The notes: generated from the sequence alone by a model not told the origin. Positions 1-8,590 are shown, counted from the stretch's first letter. The stretch is DNA of 51,318 bases from CAZBLK01 sp964492715 (GCA_964492715.1 CAZBLK010000019.1:1-51318), one strand, 5' to 3'. Numbers and translations are program-made.

Positions 1-69
1 TATTATACCATAAATAAGTTGTTTAATCTATATTTTAATTTGAGAATAGTATTAATTATAGAACGAGTA

Positions 70-846
70 TTATTTAAAAACACTATCCGCATCAATTACA
101 TTTCCCTTATTGTTTTCATAAAAAACAGAATCTGCAAAAATCAGTGTTGCTAAGTACTTACGTAATTTCTCAGCCATTGGATTGAAAGTAGCAAAAGTTA
201 ACGCACCTGAGGCAAAACCTCCAATAATCGGAAAAGCCTTAGCAACACCTTTAGCAAATATGTCTTTTGTCATCCTGACACCCAAGATAGTAGCAATTTT
301 TTTTACAATTGGGTATATGGTTCCCTTTGTTAATGCCTTTTGAGCTATAGATTTGCTTGCTTTTTCCATTGCTAATTCGGATATTTTTGTAATCGCACTT
401 GTAGCTCCGCTAACTCCAAACATTATACCCGTGAAAAGAGTTAAAAAAGCTGCTGTCTGGTCATCCATTTGATTGTTTTCATCATACAGTTGCTGCCAAC
501 CATATAAATAAATGAGTTTTTGAAGAATTATGAGAACATGTCCGAAATACTGAGCTAAATCCGCTGGAACTGTTCCAAACATTGCAAATCCACCAGGAAT
601 TCCAGCTACAAAAGAAATAGCACTCACTTTCGCCGTTTCATAATCAATGCTTGCTTTGGCTATTTTATTTATTTTCTCCACAGGAATACCTGCATATGCT
701 GGACTATAGGTAATTGCTTTTTTTACAGTATCCTTATCATAATAATTTCACAAAGCTGCTTCCAAAAATTTTACTCTGTCTACTTTTACCATTGGTAGCT
801 CAGTAACTGACCTTAAAATCATGTCAAAATTTATTTCTTCACTCAT
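70..846 (-). pseudogene. EcsC-family protein, interrupted by an in-frame TGA
   Basis: A full reading frame runs from an ATG at 846, preceded by GGGAG, to a stop at 70. It is interrupted by TGA at 750-748 (codon 33). The same frame continues without a shift on both sides, so a single nonsense change (for example CGA to TGA) explains it. The downstream part (about 203 residues from a GTG at 681) has the EcsC pattern: GIPGGFAMFGTVPADLAQYF followed by a hydrophobic stretch and LYGW, then alternating hydrophobic and Gly/Ala-rich segments suggesting membrane association. EcsC proteins are widespread and of unclear biochemical role. The GTG at 681 has no good ribosome site, so a working restart product is doubtful. 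The gene lies outside the distal att array, so it may belong to another cassette or to old chromosome. Confidence 0.7.
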
Positions 847-992
847 TTCACACACTCCCTAAAATATAGATTTCAGTATAAAAGTTGCATTTTTACGAAT
901 GTTTTAATGATAAAACATAATTGTTACCTTACTATAATTTTTTAAGTATGCACATTGACAAACAAAATACAAACTTCCACATTGCAATATCC

Positions 993-1154
993 GTCATTTA
1001 TGTTAGGGTTCTCGACAAACGATACCAAACTTTCCTAAATTATTGCAAACTTTCCATTTTCTGTCATTTATGGTATAGTTCTCGACAAACAATTCTAAAT
1101 CTTGTCATAATCTTACATTATTTCCACTTCCTGTCATTTATGGTATGGTTCTCC
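993..1154. repeat. distal att array: three tandem copies of the rlmH 3' end
   Basis: Three direct copies of the core TGTCATTTATGGTATGGTTC (complement of the rlmH 3' end) start near 993, 1062 and 1132, spaced about 70 bp. The spacers are also related: CGACAAAC, then an AATCCTAAAC-like stretch, then CATAATCTTACA and TTTCCA. The complement of each right arm reads GTTTAGGATTG-like, echoing the last coding codons of rlmH. The third copy instead continues into element DNA (CCGTACTTAACC), marking a probable element end. The 115-codon plus-strand frame across this array is a by-product of the repeats and not a gene. Confidence 0.75.
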
Positions 1155-1268
1155 GTACTTAACCAAACTGCGACCCTGCTTTTTAAAATAAGCTTAAATA
1201 GCTACTTTTACATATATAAACTATCAAAGTTATATATCAGCAGGGTATTGAAATTTGTTGTAATATAA

Positions 1269-1922
1269 CTAAAACGAGTTAACTATTTCAGAGTACCTTT
1301 GGGAATTCATTCTTATGTAATCACGCTTAAATGCAGTTAACCTAGTCTTTTTATCTAACAAAGCTACAACCTTTTGTTTTGATAACTTACTTGGTTTTTT
1401 TATGTAATTGCCTAACGTTTTGTAGAATATCTGCATTTCATTTTTAAGTTCTTGTAGCCTATGTGTTTCCCCTAGTTTTTGGCTTGCTGTACTCTTGATA
1501 GTACCATTAAAAACTTCTTCTATAAGCTCACCTGTAAGAGCATGACTATTAATCACGCCACAAGCTTTAACTTCTACCTTATCTTCACTTAAAGTATGAT
1601 AAAAGTGTTCGGCTGGGTCAACAAGTGTACAGTTTAAAATGCCAGTTCCATACTTATTGCCTTTTTTAACTCCGTTACAGTGTGCACATGACAAAAAAAT
1701 GTTATCCCAGTTAAACTTTTTGTCCTTGTCATCTCTGTGAGCCTCAAGGTGTTCAACGTGCCCTGTATCTTGTCCAAGTATAACTTCACATATATAACAT
1801 TTGTAAGCAAAGTCATTGTATAACTGGGTTTTTACATCATCTTTGTTGGACTCACCATTAGCTTTAAGCCTTTCAGTTTCTAAACTTGAAGGAGCAGGAT
1901 ATGTTCGTTCAACCTTAATCAT
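1269..1922 (-). CDS. HNH endonuclease, PtuB-like (TIGR02646-type)
   Basis: A protein of 217 residues starting at ATG 1922. That start overlaps the end of the ATPase gene by 8 bp and is preceded by GGAG, so it is preferred to the upstream in-frame start. The N-terminus MIKVERTYPAP and the zinc/HNH core match the TIGR02646 family of HNH nucleases: CxxC at residues 42-45, HVEHLEAH at 55-62, N74, and CAHC at 79-82. Such proteins are the PtuB nuclease of Septu anti-phage systems and also occur in retron systems. The partner ATPase gene is immediately upstream. No reverse transcriptase or msr/msd RNA is visible nearby, so a plain Septu-like two-gene system is the better reading. The substrate is presumably nucleic acid during phage infection (inference). 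Confidence 0.8.
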   Translation of the reverse strand: MIKVERTYPAPSSLETERLKANGESNKDDVKTQLYNDFAYKCYICEVILGQDTGHVEHLEAHRDDKDKKFNWDNIFLSCAHCNGVKKGNKYGTGILNCTLVDPAEHFYHTLSEDKVEVKACGVINSHALTGELIEEVFNGTIKSTASQKLGETHRLQELKNEMQIFYKTLGNYIKKPSKLSKQKVVALLDKKTRLTAFKRDYIRMNSQRYSEIVNSF

Positions 1923-3090
1923 TTTCCCACTCCGTTTCTTCAAATTCAAGTTTTAGCCGTTGATATTCAGCGGAAAAGTCTAGTGCCAAGTAATCAGGTA
2001 CTTCATCAAGGTAACTTTCAATTTCGGCAAGTTCAGCATAGTCAGAAGTTTCAAGTAACCCGTTTTTGTTCTTTTCAAACAGTTCCTTGTACCTCTCAAA
2101 CTTACTTCTTAATTCAGAAGAAAGAGTGTCTGCACCAAAATATGACCTTACTACACCACCATACGTAATATTACTTAATTCATCATCAGTTACTAGTGTC
2201 CTGTTTTCCAAGTCAAATACTGTACAGTTCTTTGCTTCAATTAATACAGCAGGTGAGTGTGTTGAAACAATAAACTGTATATTAGGAAACATTCCAGTAA
2301 GAAACGGCATTATTTTACTCTGCAACTCCAAGTGCAAGTGGTTTTCAATCTCATCAATTAAAACTATACCTTGTTTATCATAGTTAAAGGAGTTACCGTC
2401 ATCTATTCGCATCATTATATCCATCATAATGTATAAGAACGAACCGTAACCGTCTGAAACACAGTTAATTGGAAACTTAAAGCCTGAACCTAATTCAATT
2501 TCAGGCATTAATTCACGGCGGTTTATTTTAAGTTTAAGGTTAGGGTCGTTATAGATGTTTTGTAAAGCTTTTTCAAAATTATCAAACCACCCTTGAAGCC
2601 TGCTGTATTCACTTGTGTTGTTATCAGTTAAAGCCCCATTTCTTTGGTAGTCTAAATTTGTAATGTATTTAAGAAAGGACTTGGCTGGGTCTTCTACAAT
2701 TTCAGAAGGTAACGGATTTTTAGGGTGGGAGATTGAATCTACTTTCTCAAATGACTTAGCTGTACGTCTAACATCAATGTATGTGCAAATAAATTTCATA
2801 CCTTTATTAAGTAAGTGAAGTTCTCCAAGTTTTCCGTTTGCATAAATTACCAATTCGTTACTGTCACCAAAAATTTCATTGGTTTCTCTAAGGTTATATG
2901 ATTCTAAAAACCTATTGCTAATAGTATGTGAGATAAATTGCTTAATCTTCTCTAATACACTAGTTTTACCGCTTCCATTTCTACCTGTCAAGATAAGATG
3001 CTTTCTAGTACCCTTACAAATAGGAATATTAACATTCTCTAAATGCCTAACTTTATTAATTTTAATTTCTTCAATAAAAAAATCCATCAT
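1915..3090 (-). CDS. AAA/ABC-type ATPase, PtuA-like
   Basis: A protein of 391 residues; the start ATG is preceded by AAGGGAGG. Walker A is GRNGSGKT at residues 36-43. A Walker B-like IVLIDEIENHLHLELQ lies near 245, followed by a switch-region STHSPAVLIEAKN near 280. This is the AAA_15/AAA_21 architecture of OLD-like and Septu PtuA ATPases, with a helical insert between the two halves (about 100-220). No TOPRIM domain follows, which argues against an OLD nuclease. The next gene is the HNH nuclease, with overlapping coding ends, so the two are translationally coupled. Likely role: the sensor/ATPase arm of an anti-phage complex (inference from gene pairing). It is somewhat short for PtuA. Confidence 0.75.
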   Translation of the reverse strand: MMDFFIEEIKINKVRHLENVNIPICKGTRKHLILTGRNGSGKTSVLEKIKQFISHTISNRFLESYNLRETNEIFGDSNELVIYANGKLGELHLLNKGMKFICTYIDVRRTAKSFEKVDSISHPKNPLPSEIVEDPAKSFLKYITNLDYQRNGALTDNNTSEYSRLQGWFDNFEKALQNIYNDPNLKLKINRRELMPEIELGSGFKFPINCVSDGYGSFLYIMMDIMMRIDDGNSFNYDKQGIVLIDEIENHLHLELQSKIMPFLTGMFPNIQFIVSTHSPAVLIEAKNCTVFDLENRTLVTDDELSNITYGGVVRSYFGADTLSSELRSKFERYKELFEKNKNGLLETSDYAELAEIESYLDEVPDYLALDFSAEYQRLKLEFEETEWEND

Positions 3091-3277
3091 TTTAAACCTC
3101 CCTTAAACCATTTATGTACCTAGATAAATTATTAACCAGTAAAAAGCTTATAATACTTTTGGTGCAAAGCTTTTGCCTTTCAGTTGCACAAAAGTTCAAT
3201 TATTTATAAACAACGTAGTATTTAATTGATTTTACCACAAAGTAGCAAGTAAACTCAATAATATTTAACGTGATGTA

Positions 3278-3350
3278 TCAAATTGTAACAGGTTTAAGCA
3301 CATAAGAAGAACCCTCGTTTTTGGCGAGGGTTCTTCCGTCAAGAAACCTT
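3278..3350 (-). pseudogene. remnant of a second serine-recombinase 3' end
   Basis: About 45 bp here repeat the last codons of the recombinase gene at 3656-3704. The shared part encodes an EGSSYV-like C-terminus and contains the same GAAGAACCCTCG inverted repeat. In the matching frame it reads NEGSSYVLKPVTI and stop. Nothing recombinase-like precedes it. It may be the scar of a deleted second recombinase gene or of a cassette rearrangement. The hairpin itself has no clear U-run on either strand, so a terminator role is not supported. Confidence 0.4.
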
Positions 3351-3392
3351 ATACAATGCTTCAAAGGGTATTATTTTTACCACTGACATAAA

Positions 3393-3572
3393 TTATTTTG
3401 CAAGAACCTTAAAGGCTTCCAAGTTCTCTGCTATTATTTCATCAGCAGTTTCAGTAATAAACCTTTCACGAACAACCTTTGTTCGCTCATCTTCTACTTT
3501 CTTCAATACAGTAGAAGAGGTCTGGTTAACATCTGTTGATGAGATTAATTTACTCGTGTTATCAGTCATCAT
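3393..3572 (-). CDS. small protein of 59 residues, unknown
   Basis: An open frame begins with tandem ATG codons at 3572 and 3569 and ends in TAA at 3393. The product is highly charged and mostly helical. Its N-terminal half (KLISSTDVNQTSSTVLKKVE) faintly recalls the Phd/YefM antitoxin start, in which a short strand is followed by a helix, but no toxin gene is adjacent. The ribosome site is weak. It lies directly downstream of the recombinase in the same direction, so it may be co-transcribed with it. Function unknown. Confidence 0.45.
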   Translation of the reverse strand: MMTDNTSKLISSTDVNQTSSTVLKKVEDERTKVVRERFITETADEIIAENLEAFKVLAK

Positions 3573-3635
3573 AATTACACATCACTTAAAGTTTTCTTAT
3601 AGTATACCACAAACATAGAATACTAAGAAGCTATA

Positions 3636-5249
3636 TTATATAGCTATTGTAAACACATAAGAAGAACCCTCGTCTTCTTCCGACGAGGGTTCTTCCTTTA
3701 AGAAACTTCTAACCATGCCATGCAAAGTATGATTAAAGTGGATTTCAATTGTATTAACCTTACGCTCCTTACCGATAGTAATTTTCTTAATTATCAGTTG
3801 CAAGAACGTTTTCCGTTGGTTTTTTTCTGCGGTACTTATTAACCGTTCAAAGTCCATCATAGTATTTTTTACTACTTCATAAGGTATAGCTTCGGAACTA
3901 TCCCTATCTATTTCAAAGCGGATTTCAGACTGTCTTGAAGTTATTTTATTGATTTCAGCTTCAATACCAGTCAGACGTTCGTTAAGGACTTTCCTATCAA
4001 TTGAACCGTCTTCGTACAGGTTAAATATTCTTTCCTTTTTCTGCAACATAGATTTCAAGCTTTTTTCAAGCTGGTTCAATTCATTTTGCAAAGGCTGTAA
4101 ATTTTGCTCCCTACTTGAATTTAACTTAGCAACAATATCTTTTAGTATGTTATCATCAAGTAACACTTCTTTAATTCGATTAAAAACATACTCTTCGGCT
4201 TCTTCAGCCCTAACAGAATTAGCTTTGCAAGCTATAGAACCCTTGTTTCTGAATTGACCGCAGGAGTAAAACCTAAATCTTTTGGTTGTACCGTCTTTAA
4301 GCTTTTTAGTTGTCATAGCCGCAACCATGCCGTGACCGCAAACAGGGCAAACCATAATCCCAGTTAAAGGGTACTTGCCAGAGTAAGAATTTGGGTACTT
4401 GTCATCTTTAAGCGACATAATTTCTTGTACCTTATTCCATGTTTCAGTTGATATAATACTTTCATGCTGACCGTCTACAAGAATAAAGTTTTCGTTTTTA
4501 CCCTTACGCCTTTTGGTGCTGTAGTCAACCAATTTATTAAAGGTGATTTTACCTGCATATGTAGGGTTCATTAATATATCTCTAACGCCAGTAATTGAGT
4601 AAAAGTTACCTTTAACTGTTTTGTAACCTTCCTTGTTTAGCCTGCTGGCAATGGCTTTGTAGCCATTGCCACTTATATAAAGCTCATAAATCTTTTTGAC
4701 AACTTCGGCTTCCTCTGGCACGACAACCAGCCTGCTGTCTTTTCCGCTTCCCTCCGACCGATAGCCGAGCTGCTTGCCGCCATTTTTCAAACCTTGCCTT
4801 GCCCTAGCAGACATACCCATTTTAAGGTTTTCTATAATAGTGGTGCGTTCAAACTCTGCCATAATTGCAAGCATTGACATCATCATCTTACCACTAGGTG
4901 TTGAGTTATCATAAGGTTCAGTCATGCTTTTAAAGGAAATACTGTTTTGTTCAAGTTCCTTTACAATTTGTAGCAAGTCAAGTATGTTTCTTGCAAGTCG
5001 GCTTGTTTTCCATACAACTAATTCATCAAACACCCCCTTTTTACTGTCTGCTAACAGCCTTTGAAGCTCAAGCCTGTTTTCCATTGATTTGCCACTAATA
5101 CCTTTGTCGGCATAAACTTCAACAACTATTTTGTTTTCTTTGTTGCAAAACTGCTTTATATTATCAACTTGGGCATCAATTGAATATCCTTCCTCAGCCT
5201 GTTCTGTAGTCGAAACCCTAGCATAAATCGCTACTCTTTTTTGTTCCAT
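3636..5249 (-). CDS. large serine recombinase (Ccr-like cassette recombinase)
   Basis: A protein of 537 residues. The ATG at 5249 is chosen because AAAGGAG stands 9 nt upstream; the earlier in-frame ATG abuts that site. Domains in order: resolvase catalytic domain with YARVS (nucleophile Ser13) and the SRLAR arginine motif at 83-87; the recombinase domain (about 160-290, with LNKEGYKT); a zinc ribbon with C301, C304, C330 and C341; a coiled coil (about 360-450); and a C-terminal tail. Length and layout fit large serine integrases, including CcrC/CcrB of SCC elements. A single recombinase in an element ending at rlmH suggests it alone carries out site-specific insertion and excision there (inference). 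It overlaps a 41-codon ORF at its start, which may couple its translation. Confidence 0.93.
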   Translation of the reverse strand: MEQKRVAIYARVSTTEQAEEGYSIDAQVDNIKQFCNKENKIVVEVYADKGISGKSMENRLELQRLLADSKKGVFDELVVWKTSRLARNILDLLQIVKELEQNSISFKSMTEPYDNSTPSGKMMMSMLAIMAEFERTTIIENLKMGMSARARQGLKNGGKQLGYRSEGSGKDSRLVVVPEEAEVVKKIYELYISGNGYKAIASRLNKEGYKTVKGNFYSITGVRDILMNPTYAGKITFNKLVDYSTKRRKGKNENFILVDGQHESIISTETWNKVQEIMSLKDDKYPNSYSGKYPLTGIMVCPVCGHGMVAAMTTKKLKDGTTKRFRFYSCGQFRNKGSIACKANSVRAEEAEEYVFNRIKEVLLDDNILKDIVAKLNSSREQNLQPLQNELNQLEKSLKSMLQKKERIFNLYEDGSIDRKVLNERLTGIEAEINKITSRQSEIRFEIDRDSSEAIPYEVVKNTMMDFERLISTAEKNQRKTFLQLIIKKITIGKERKVNTIEIHFNHTLHGMVRSFLKEEPSSEEDEGSSYVFTIAI

Positions 5250-5343
5250 TATTACCATCTCCTTTAGTAGTTAGATATGATTTAATTATCTTAGCGATGA
5301 GTTCAATAGCGTACTCATAGTTTTTATCATCAAAAGCTTTCAT
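5218..5343 (-). CDS. 41-residue leader ORF overlapping the recombinase start
   Basis: ATG at 5343 is preceded by an AAGGAAGAG-type ribosome site. The frame ends in TAG at 5218, running 32 bp into the recombinase gene in another frame. The predicted peptide starts MKAFDDKNYEYAIELIAKII and is helical. I recall similar short helical ORFs ahead of clostridial serine recombinases. The arrangement suggests translational coupling that limits recombinase synthesis. Function is otherwise unknown. Confidence 0.55.
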   Translation of the reverse strand: MKAFDDKNYEYAIELIAKIIKSYLTTKGDGNNGTKKSSDLC

Positions 5344-5465
5344 TTTATCTCTTCCTTATAAATAATATATATTTAAACAGCCTTTAAAGTCGCTGATGTT
5401 TTCTTTGGTAACTATTTAAAGGTTTTTACAGAGGCTCTTCGGTCTGCCATCTCAAAAACTTTTTT

Positions 5466-5538
5466 CAGTGCCCAACTGCCCAACTGCCCCAGAAGCCTTT
5501 GTTCTAGCAGTGTTGGGCAGTGGGGCAAGTGGGGCACA
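5466..5538. repeat. inverted cluster of GGGCA iterons, candidate origin or hairpin
   Basis: On the left, TGCCCAAC is repeated twice and followed by TGCCCC (5469-5490). On the right, the complementary units GTTGGGCA, GTGGGGCA and AGTGGGGCA follow (5512-5536). The two blocks are inverted around a 20-bp spacer. The site lies between the replication protein gene (ending at 5556) and the recombinase promoter region. Regularly spaced 8-bp units are typical of initiator-binding iterons. A long imperfect hairpin acting as terminator is the alternative, but no U-run follows on the minus strand within a few bases. Confidence 0.5.
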
Positions 5539-5555
5539 CTAGAAACTTTTTGCGG

Positions 5556-8015
5556 TCAAATTTTTTCCAACACAACCAAGTTTTTATTGTTTGAAGTTGG
5601 CTCTATACTGTAAGCAATGCCCGTTGCTTCAAGGTTAGCTTTAATTTCCTTTATACGTCTGCTTAAAATGCTTGAAGACTTTGGATAGCTTCTATCTTTC
5701 GTGTCAATCTTTTCTTTTTCAGCAACATTATTTAGCTCTTTAAAAAGTTGTGTTGCCGTACCTTTCCACTGGTCTTCTTTTACCTCGTCCATAAATCGCA
5801 CAATTGCATCAGCAAGTGGGTTTGAAGTTACTGCAAATTCATTCGTAATTATTTGATTATTTTCGTAAGCTACTATGAAATCTTCACCCTGCTTACCAAG
5901 AGCAAGTGCTATATAGTAACCCCATTCGGCGAAGTCTGCCATGCGTGGTAAGTTTTCTACTTTTTTAGTTCCAAACAAAGCCATTGCCTTTGATAATGTT
6001 TTAAAACAAAGACCTATAATTTTGGGCAAGTCTTCATTAAAACCATCAAGTACAGCCTTTTCAGTCTTACGCTCGTGCTTTGGTATTCGTTCAAGTTCAA
6101 TTAAAATAGAACGGTCGAGAAGGTCAGGCATAGTCATTACAACTGAAATTCCGTTTAGCACTAAACATCTTTGAAGCTCTATTGAAATTTCTTCGTTGTC
6201 AGTGTAAAGCCTACGCTTCGGAACAACACCACCTGTTGAAACGATACAGAAAATATCGCTAGTTTCAACATTTATTTTCTGTAAGTTGTCAAAACATGTC
6301 ATGTAAGAATTAGAAATTGTGCTTACTATGTCGTCTTTTTTTATAGGCAAAGCCGCAACAGGGTTTTTGACAGGGTCGACAATTTGTCTTATCATTTTCA
6401 TACTTACAGTTTTAGATGAACCTTTTTCGCCATGTAACGTCAAAACTGGGTGTGAAATACCGCTTATAAAACAAGTTATTAAATAAACCGCAAACAAAAG
6501 CCGTTCATCTTTTTTAGTTATTCGGAAATGCTTTTTAATAAGCTTCAATAAGCTTTCGTCAGTTTCAAGGTCAGGCGTTACCTGTTTTAATGCGGTACGA
6601 CTTGGCAAAAAAAGCGTTGGCATGTCATCTACAACAGTAACTTTTGCCTTATTAATTTGCACTATTTCCGAACCACCAAGATGATAAAAAATTGTATCAT
6701 CTAGCTTGTTTACACGCTTGCAGATATATTTTACGTTTTGGCTGTAGATTGCTTTAGCACTGTAATGGTCTGCAATAGATTTTTTAATTGTTGAACCAAT
6801 AATTTTATCAGTATAAAAGTTAAAAATGTACCCAACAAGAATTTCGAACTCTGCACTAGCAGTTTTATATATTCTGTTAACGTCCTCAAAGCTTATTAGA
6901 ACATAGCTTTCACCGTCTTGGTCTGTAAAAAATTCTTTAATATGCGACATCATTACTTTATCAATTTCTTTGGTCACGTTTTCTTCGTCACCGTCAAGCA
7001 TATCCTCAGCACTAGCCGAACTGTCCCCAACAGTTTTTTGAAGCTCCTTAAAGTTTTTTTCAGAACAACTATCATGGTGGCAACCAGCTATTACATGTCC
7101 GTTTTTAAACTTAATGATGTATGCACTTTTGTTTTTATGCTCATCACTCCACGGGCAGTCATTTAGCACATATATTGTTGAATTTTCCTGCTCCTTTTTC
7201 TTAAAAACATCAATGTTATGTTTTTTTAGAAAAGCTTCAACATCTATTTTTTTACCCTTAACCTTCTCGTCACCGCTTAGAGAAATTTTTGCAAGCCGTT
7301 GTAGTGAGGATAAGTTAACAGTCTGAATTTTATCAGGCACAGTTTCAATTTTTGAATATCGGTGAGGTCTGTCCCTTGTATTTTCACCTTTAAAGGTTTT
7401 GCAGCCAAAAAGTTTAATAATTCGACTCGGGTTGTGAGTAGTAACGTCAACTTTTATTTTATTGTCTGAAAACAATATGTCTAAAGTTTTCAAAACATTT
7501 TTCAAAAGTTGCTTGTTTTCAACAGTATTAGGCAAGTCGTTTAGCTTATAGTCTAGGTTTATTCCATTTCCGCTGCACGATAACACTGGTTCAGGAAAAT
7601 CGTACTTTGTTTTCAGAAACTTCATAATTGCACTTGACTTTTTCCGAGCAATTTCTAATTCTTCGTTAGTTGAGGAAGAGTTCGTAACTCTAACTGGGTC
7701 TAAATCCACATGTAGCCACCGAATTACTGCGATTTCAGCATCTTTCGTTGTACTTTTTGCGTAGGGCGAAAGTACATTTTGGCTTCTTTGCAAAAGTTCA
7801 TTTTTTGGTGGGTTCAAAGTAAAATAAATGCTATACTCATTAACATATTTTTTAACCTCATTTAACATTAAGTTTAACCCAAATTTATTTACATCAAAGT
7901 AACCCGAAATAGTTCCTTTTTTCGTATTAATAATACGAATTTCGACAATTTTGCCTTTATCAAAAAAGATACTGGCAGTTTTTGCAATATTATCAATAAT
8001 TTCAGCGTTTTGCAT
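5556..8015 (-). CDS. primase-AAA+ replication protein (Cch-like)
   Basis: A protein of 819 residues; start ATG 8015 has AGGTGA upstream, shared with the stop of the preceding gene. The N-terminal part resembles an archaeo-eukaryotic-type primase: HVDLDP at 102-107 (metal-binding Asp104 and Asp106), SCSGNG at 146-151 and NPSRIIKLFG at 195-204. A zinc-finger-like segment follows (C287, H293, C312, H313/H314, C317). The C-terminal half is a helicase/AAA+ module with Walker A GEKGSSKT at 529-536 and a Walker B-like YMTCFDN at 571-577. Known: SCC elements carry cch genes encoding replicative helicases, some with primase-like regions. Inference: it replicates the excised circle, probably from the adjacent iteron cluster. 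Confidence 0.82.
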   Translation of the reverse strand: MQNAEIIDNIAKTASIFFDKGKIVEIRIINTKKGTISGYFDVNKFGLNLMLNEVKKYVNEYSIYFTLNPPKNELLQRSQNVLSPYAKSTTKDAEIAVIRWLHVDLDPVRVTNSSSTNEELEIARKKSSAIMKFLKTKYDFPEPVLSCSGNGINLDYKLNDLPNTVENKQLLKNVLKTLDILFSDNKIKVDVTTHNPSRIIKLFGCKTFKGENTRDRPHRYSKIETVPDKIQTVNLSSLQRLAKISLSGDEKVKGKKIDVEAFLKKHNIDVFKKKEQENSTIYVLNDCPWSDEHKNKSAYIIKFKNGHVIAGCHHDSCSEKNFKELQKTVGDSSASAEDMLDGDEENVTKEIDKVMMSHIKEFFTDQDGESYVLISFEDVNRIYKTASAEFEILVGYIFNFYTDKIIGSTIKKSIADHYSAKAIYSQNVKYICKRVNKLDDTIFYHLGGSEIVQINKAKVTVVDDMPTLFLPSRTALKQVTPDLETDESLLKLIKKHFRITKKDERLLFAVYLITCFISGISHPVLTLHGEKGSSKTVSMKMIRQIVDPVKNPVAALPIKKDDIVSTISNSYMTCFDNLQKINVETSDIFCIVSTGGVVPKRRLYTDNEEISIELQRCLVLNGISVVMTMPDLLDRSILIELERIPKHERKTEKAVLDGFNEDLPKIIGLCFKTLSKAMALFGTKKVENLPRMADFAEWGYYIALALGKQGEDFIVAYENNQIITNEFAVTSNPLADAIVRFMDEVKEDQWKGTATQLFKELNNVAEKEKIDTKDRSYPKSSSILSRRIKEIKANLEATGIAYSIEPTSNNKNLVVLEKI

Positions 8016-8019
8016 ATAA

Positions 8020-8415
8020 TCACCTCAGTTTCACGATAGCGATTGGATTGTCATCACCGTCTTTGTTCCTGTACGTATCAAATTTAATATCTATGAATGT
8101 TAGTGATGTAACGCTTGAAAAATCAAGGTTAAAGTGGTCTTTTATACCTCGAACCAAACCTTTACTGTAAATTTTGTTTTTTTCAGTTTTTGATGAAAGA
8201 ATAAAAATTTCATCACAGTTTGGTGCTTCTTCGCCTATTAATATCGAATCTTCGCTTACTGCGATTTGAACAAACTCAGGATTGTTGAGTCTCCTCATAA
8301 ACTCTTTTGAAAACTTAAGGCGTTGCCCAGAATTCTCTGTCCAAACAACCGTCATTGACACTTTACTTGACTTGACTTTACTAATTTCATTAAAATCATC
8401 ATGTTTCATGAACAT
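8020..8415 (-). CDS. 131-residue conserved-looking protein upstream of the replication gene
   Basis: Start ATG 8415 follows AAAGGAG with 8-nt spacing. The stop codon overlaps the ribosome site of the replication gene 5 bp downstream, so the two are an operon. The protein is mixed alpha/beta with no cysteines beyond one and no recognised motif. The region around LKFSKEFMRRLNNPEF may form a small DNA-binding or assembly domain, but this is a guess. In SCC elements small proteins encoded next to cch act as replication accessories; a similar role here is only inferred from position. Confidence 0.65.
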   Translation of the reverse strand: MFMKHDDFNEISKVKSSKVSMTVVWTENSGQRLKFSKEFMRRLNNPEFVQIAVSEDSILIGEEAPNCDEIFILSSKTEKNKIYSKGLVRGIKDHFNLDFSSVTSLTFIDIKFDTYRNKDGDDNPIAIVKLR

Positions 8416-8590
8416 ACGTAAAACTCCTTTAAATTTTAGTTTTTTTGCTGTAAAATATAGGTGGTCTACTCGAACAGCAAGGTTATTATAAATGTATAGG
8501 ATTTATTACGCAAGAGTACTACATACCGCTATTGCCAAAGGTAACTGCTTTAAGAATGGCGTAAATTCAACAAAAAAGGAGCGTAATTCA

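Noticed and set aside
748..750. TGA in the EcsC gene read as selenocysteine
   Set aside because: No SECIS-like hairpin is evident, EcsC is not a known selenoprotein family, and neighbouring genes show other inactivating mutations.
993..1154. CRISPR array
   Set aside because: The repeats are about 70 bp apart, but the spacers are themselves related, cores match the rlmH 3' end, and no cas genes are present.
921..1268. Plus-strand 115-codon frame as a gene
   Set aside because: It is built from the tandem att repeats, has no ribosome site, and the encoded repeats have no protein-like conservation.
1269..3090. Retron with HNH/ATPase effectors
   Set aside because: No reverse transcriptase gene or structured msr/msd region occurs around the pair.
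3300..3350. Rho-independent terminator formed by the GAAGAACCCTCG inverted repeat
   Set aside because: There is a stem but no U-run on either strand, and the same sequence is coding at the recombinase 3' end.
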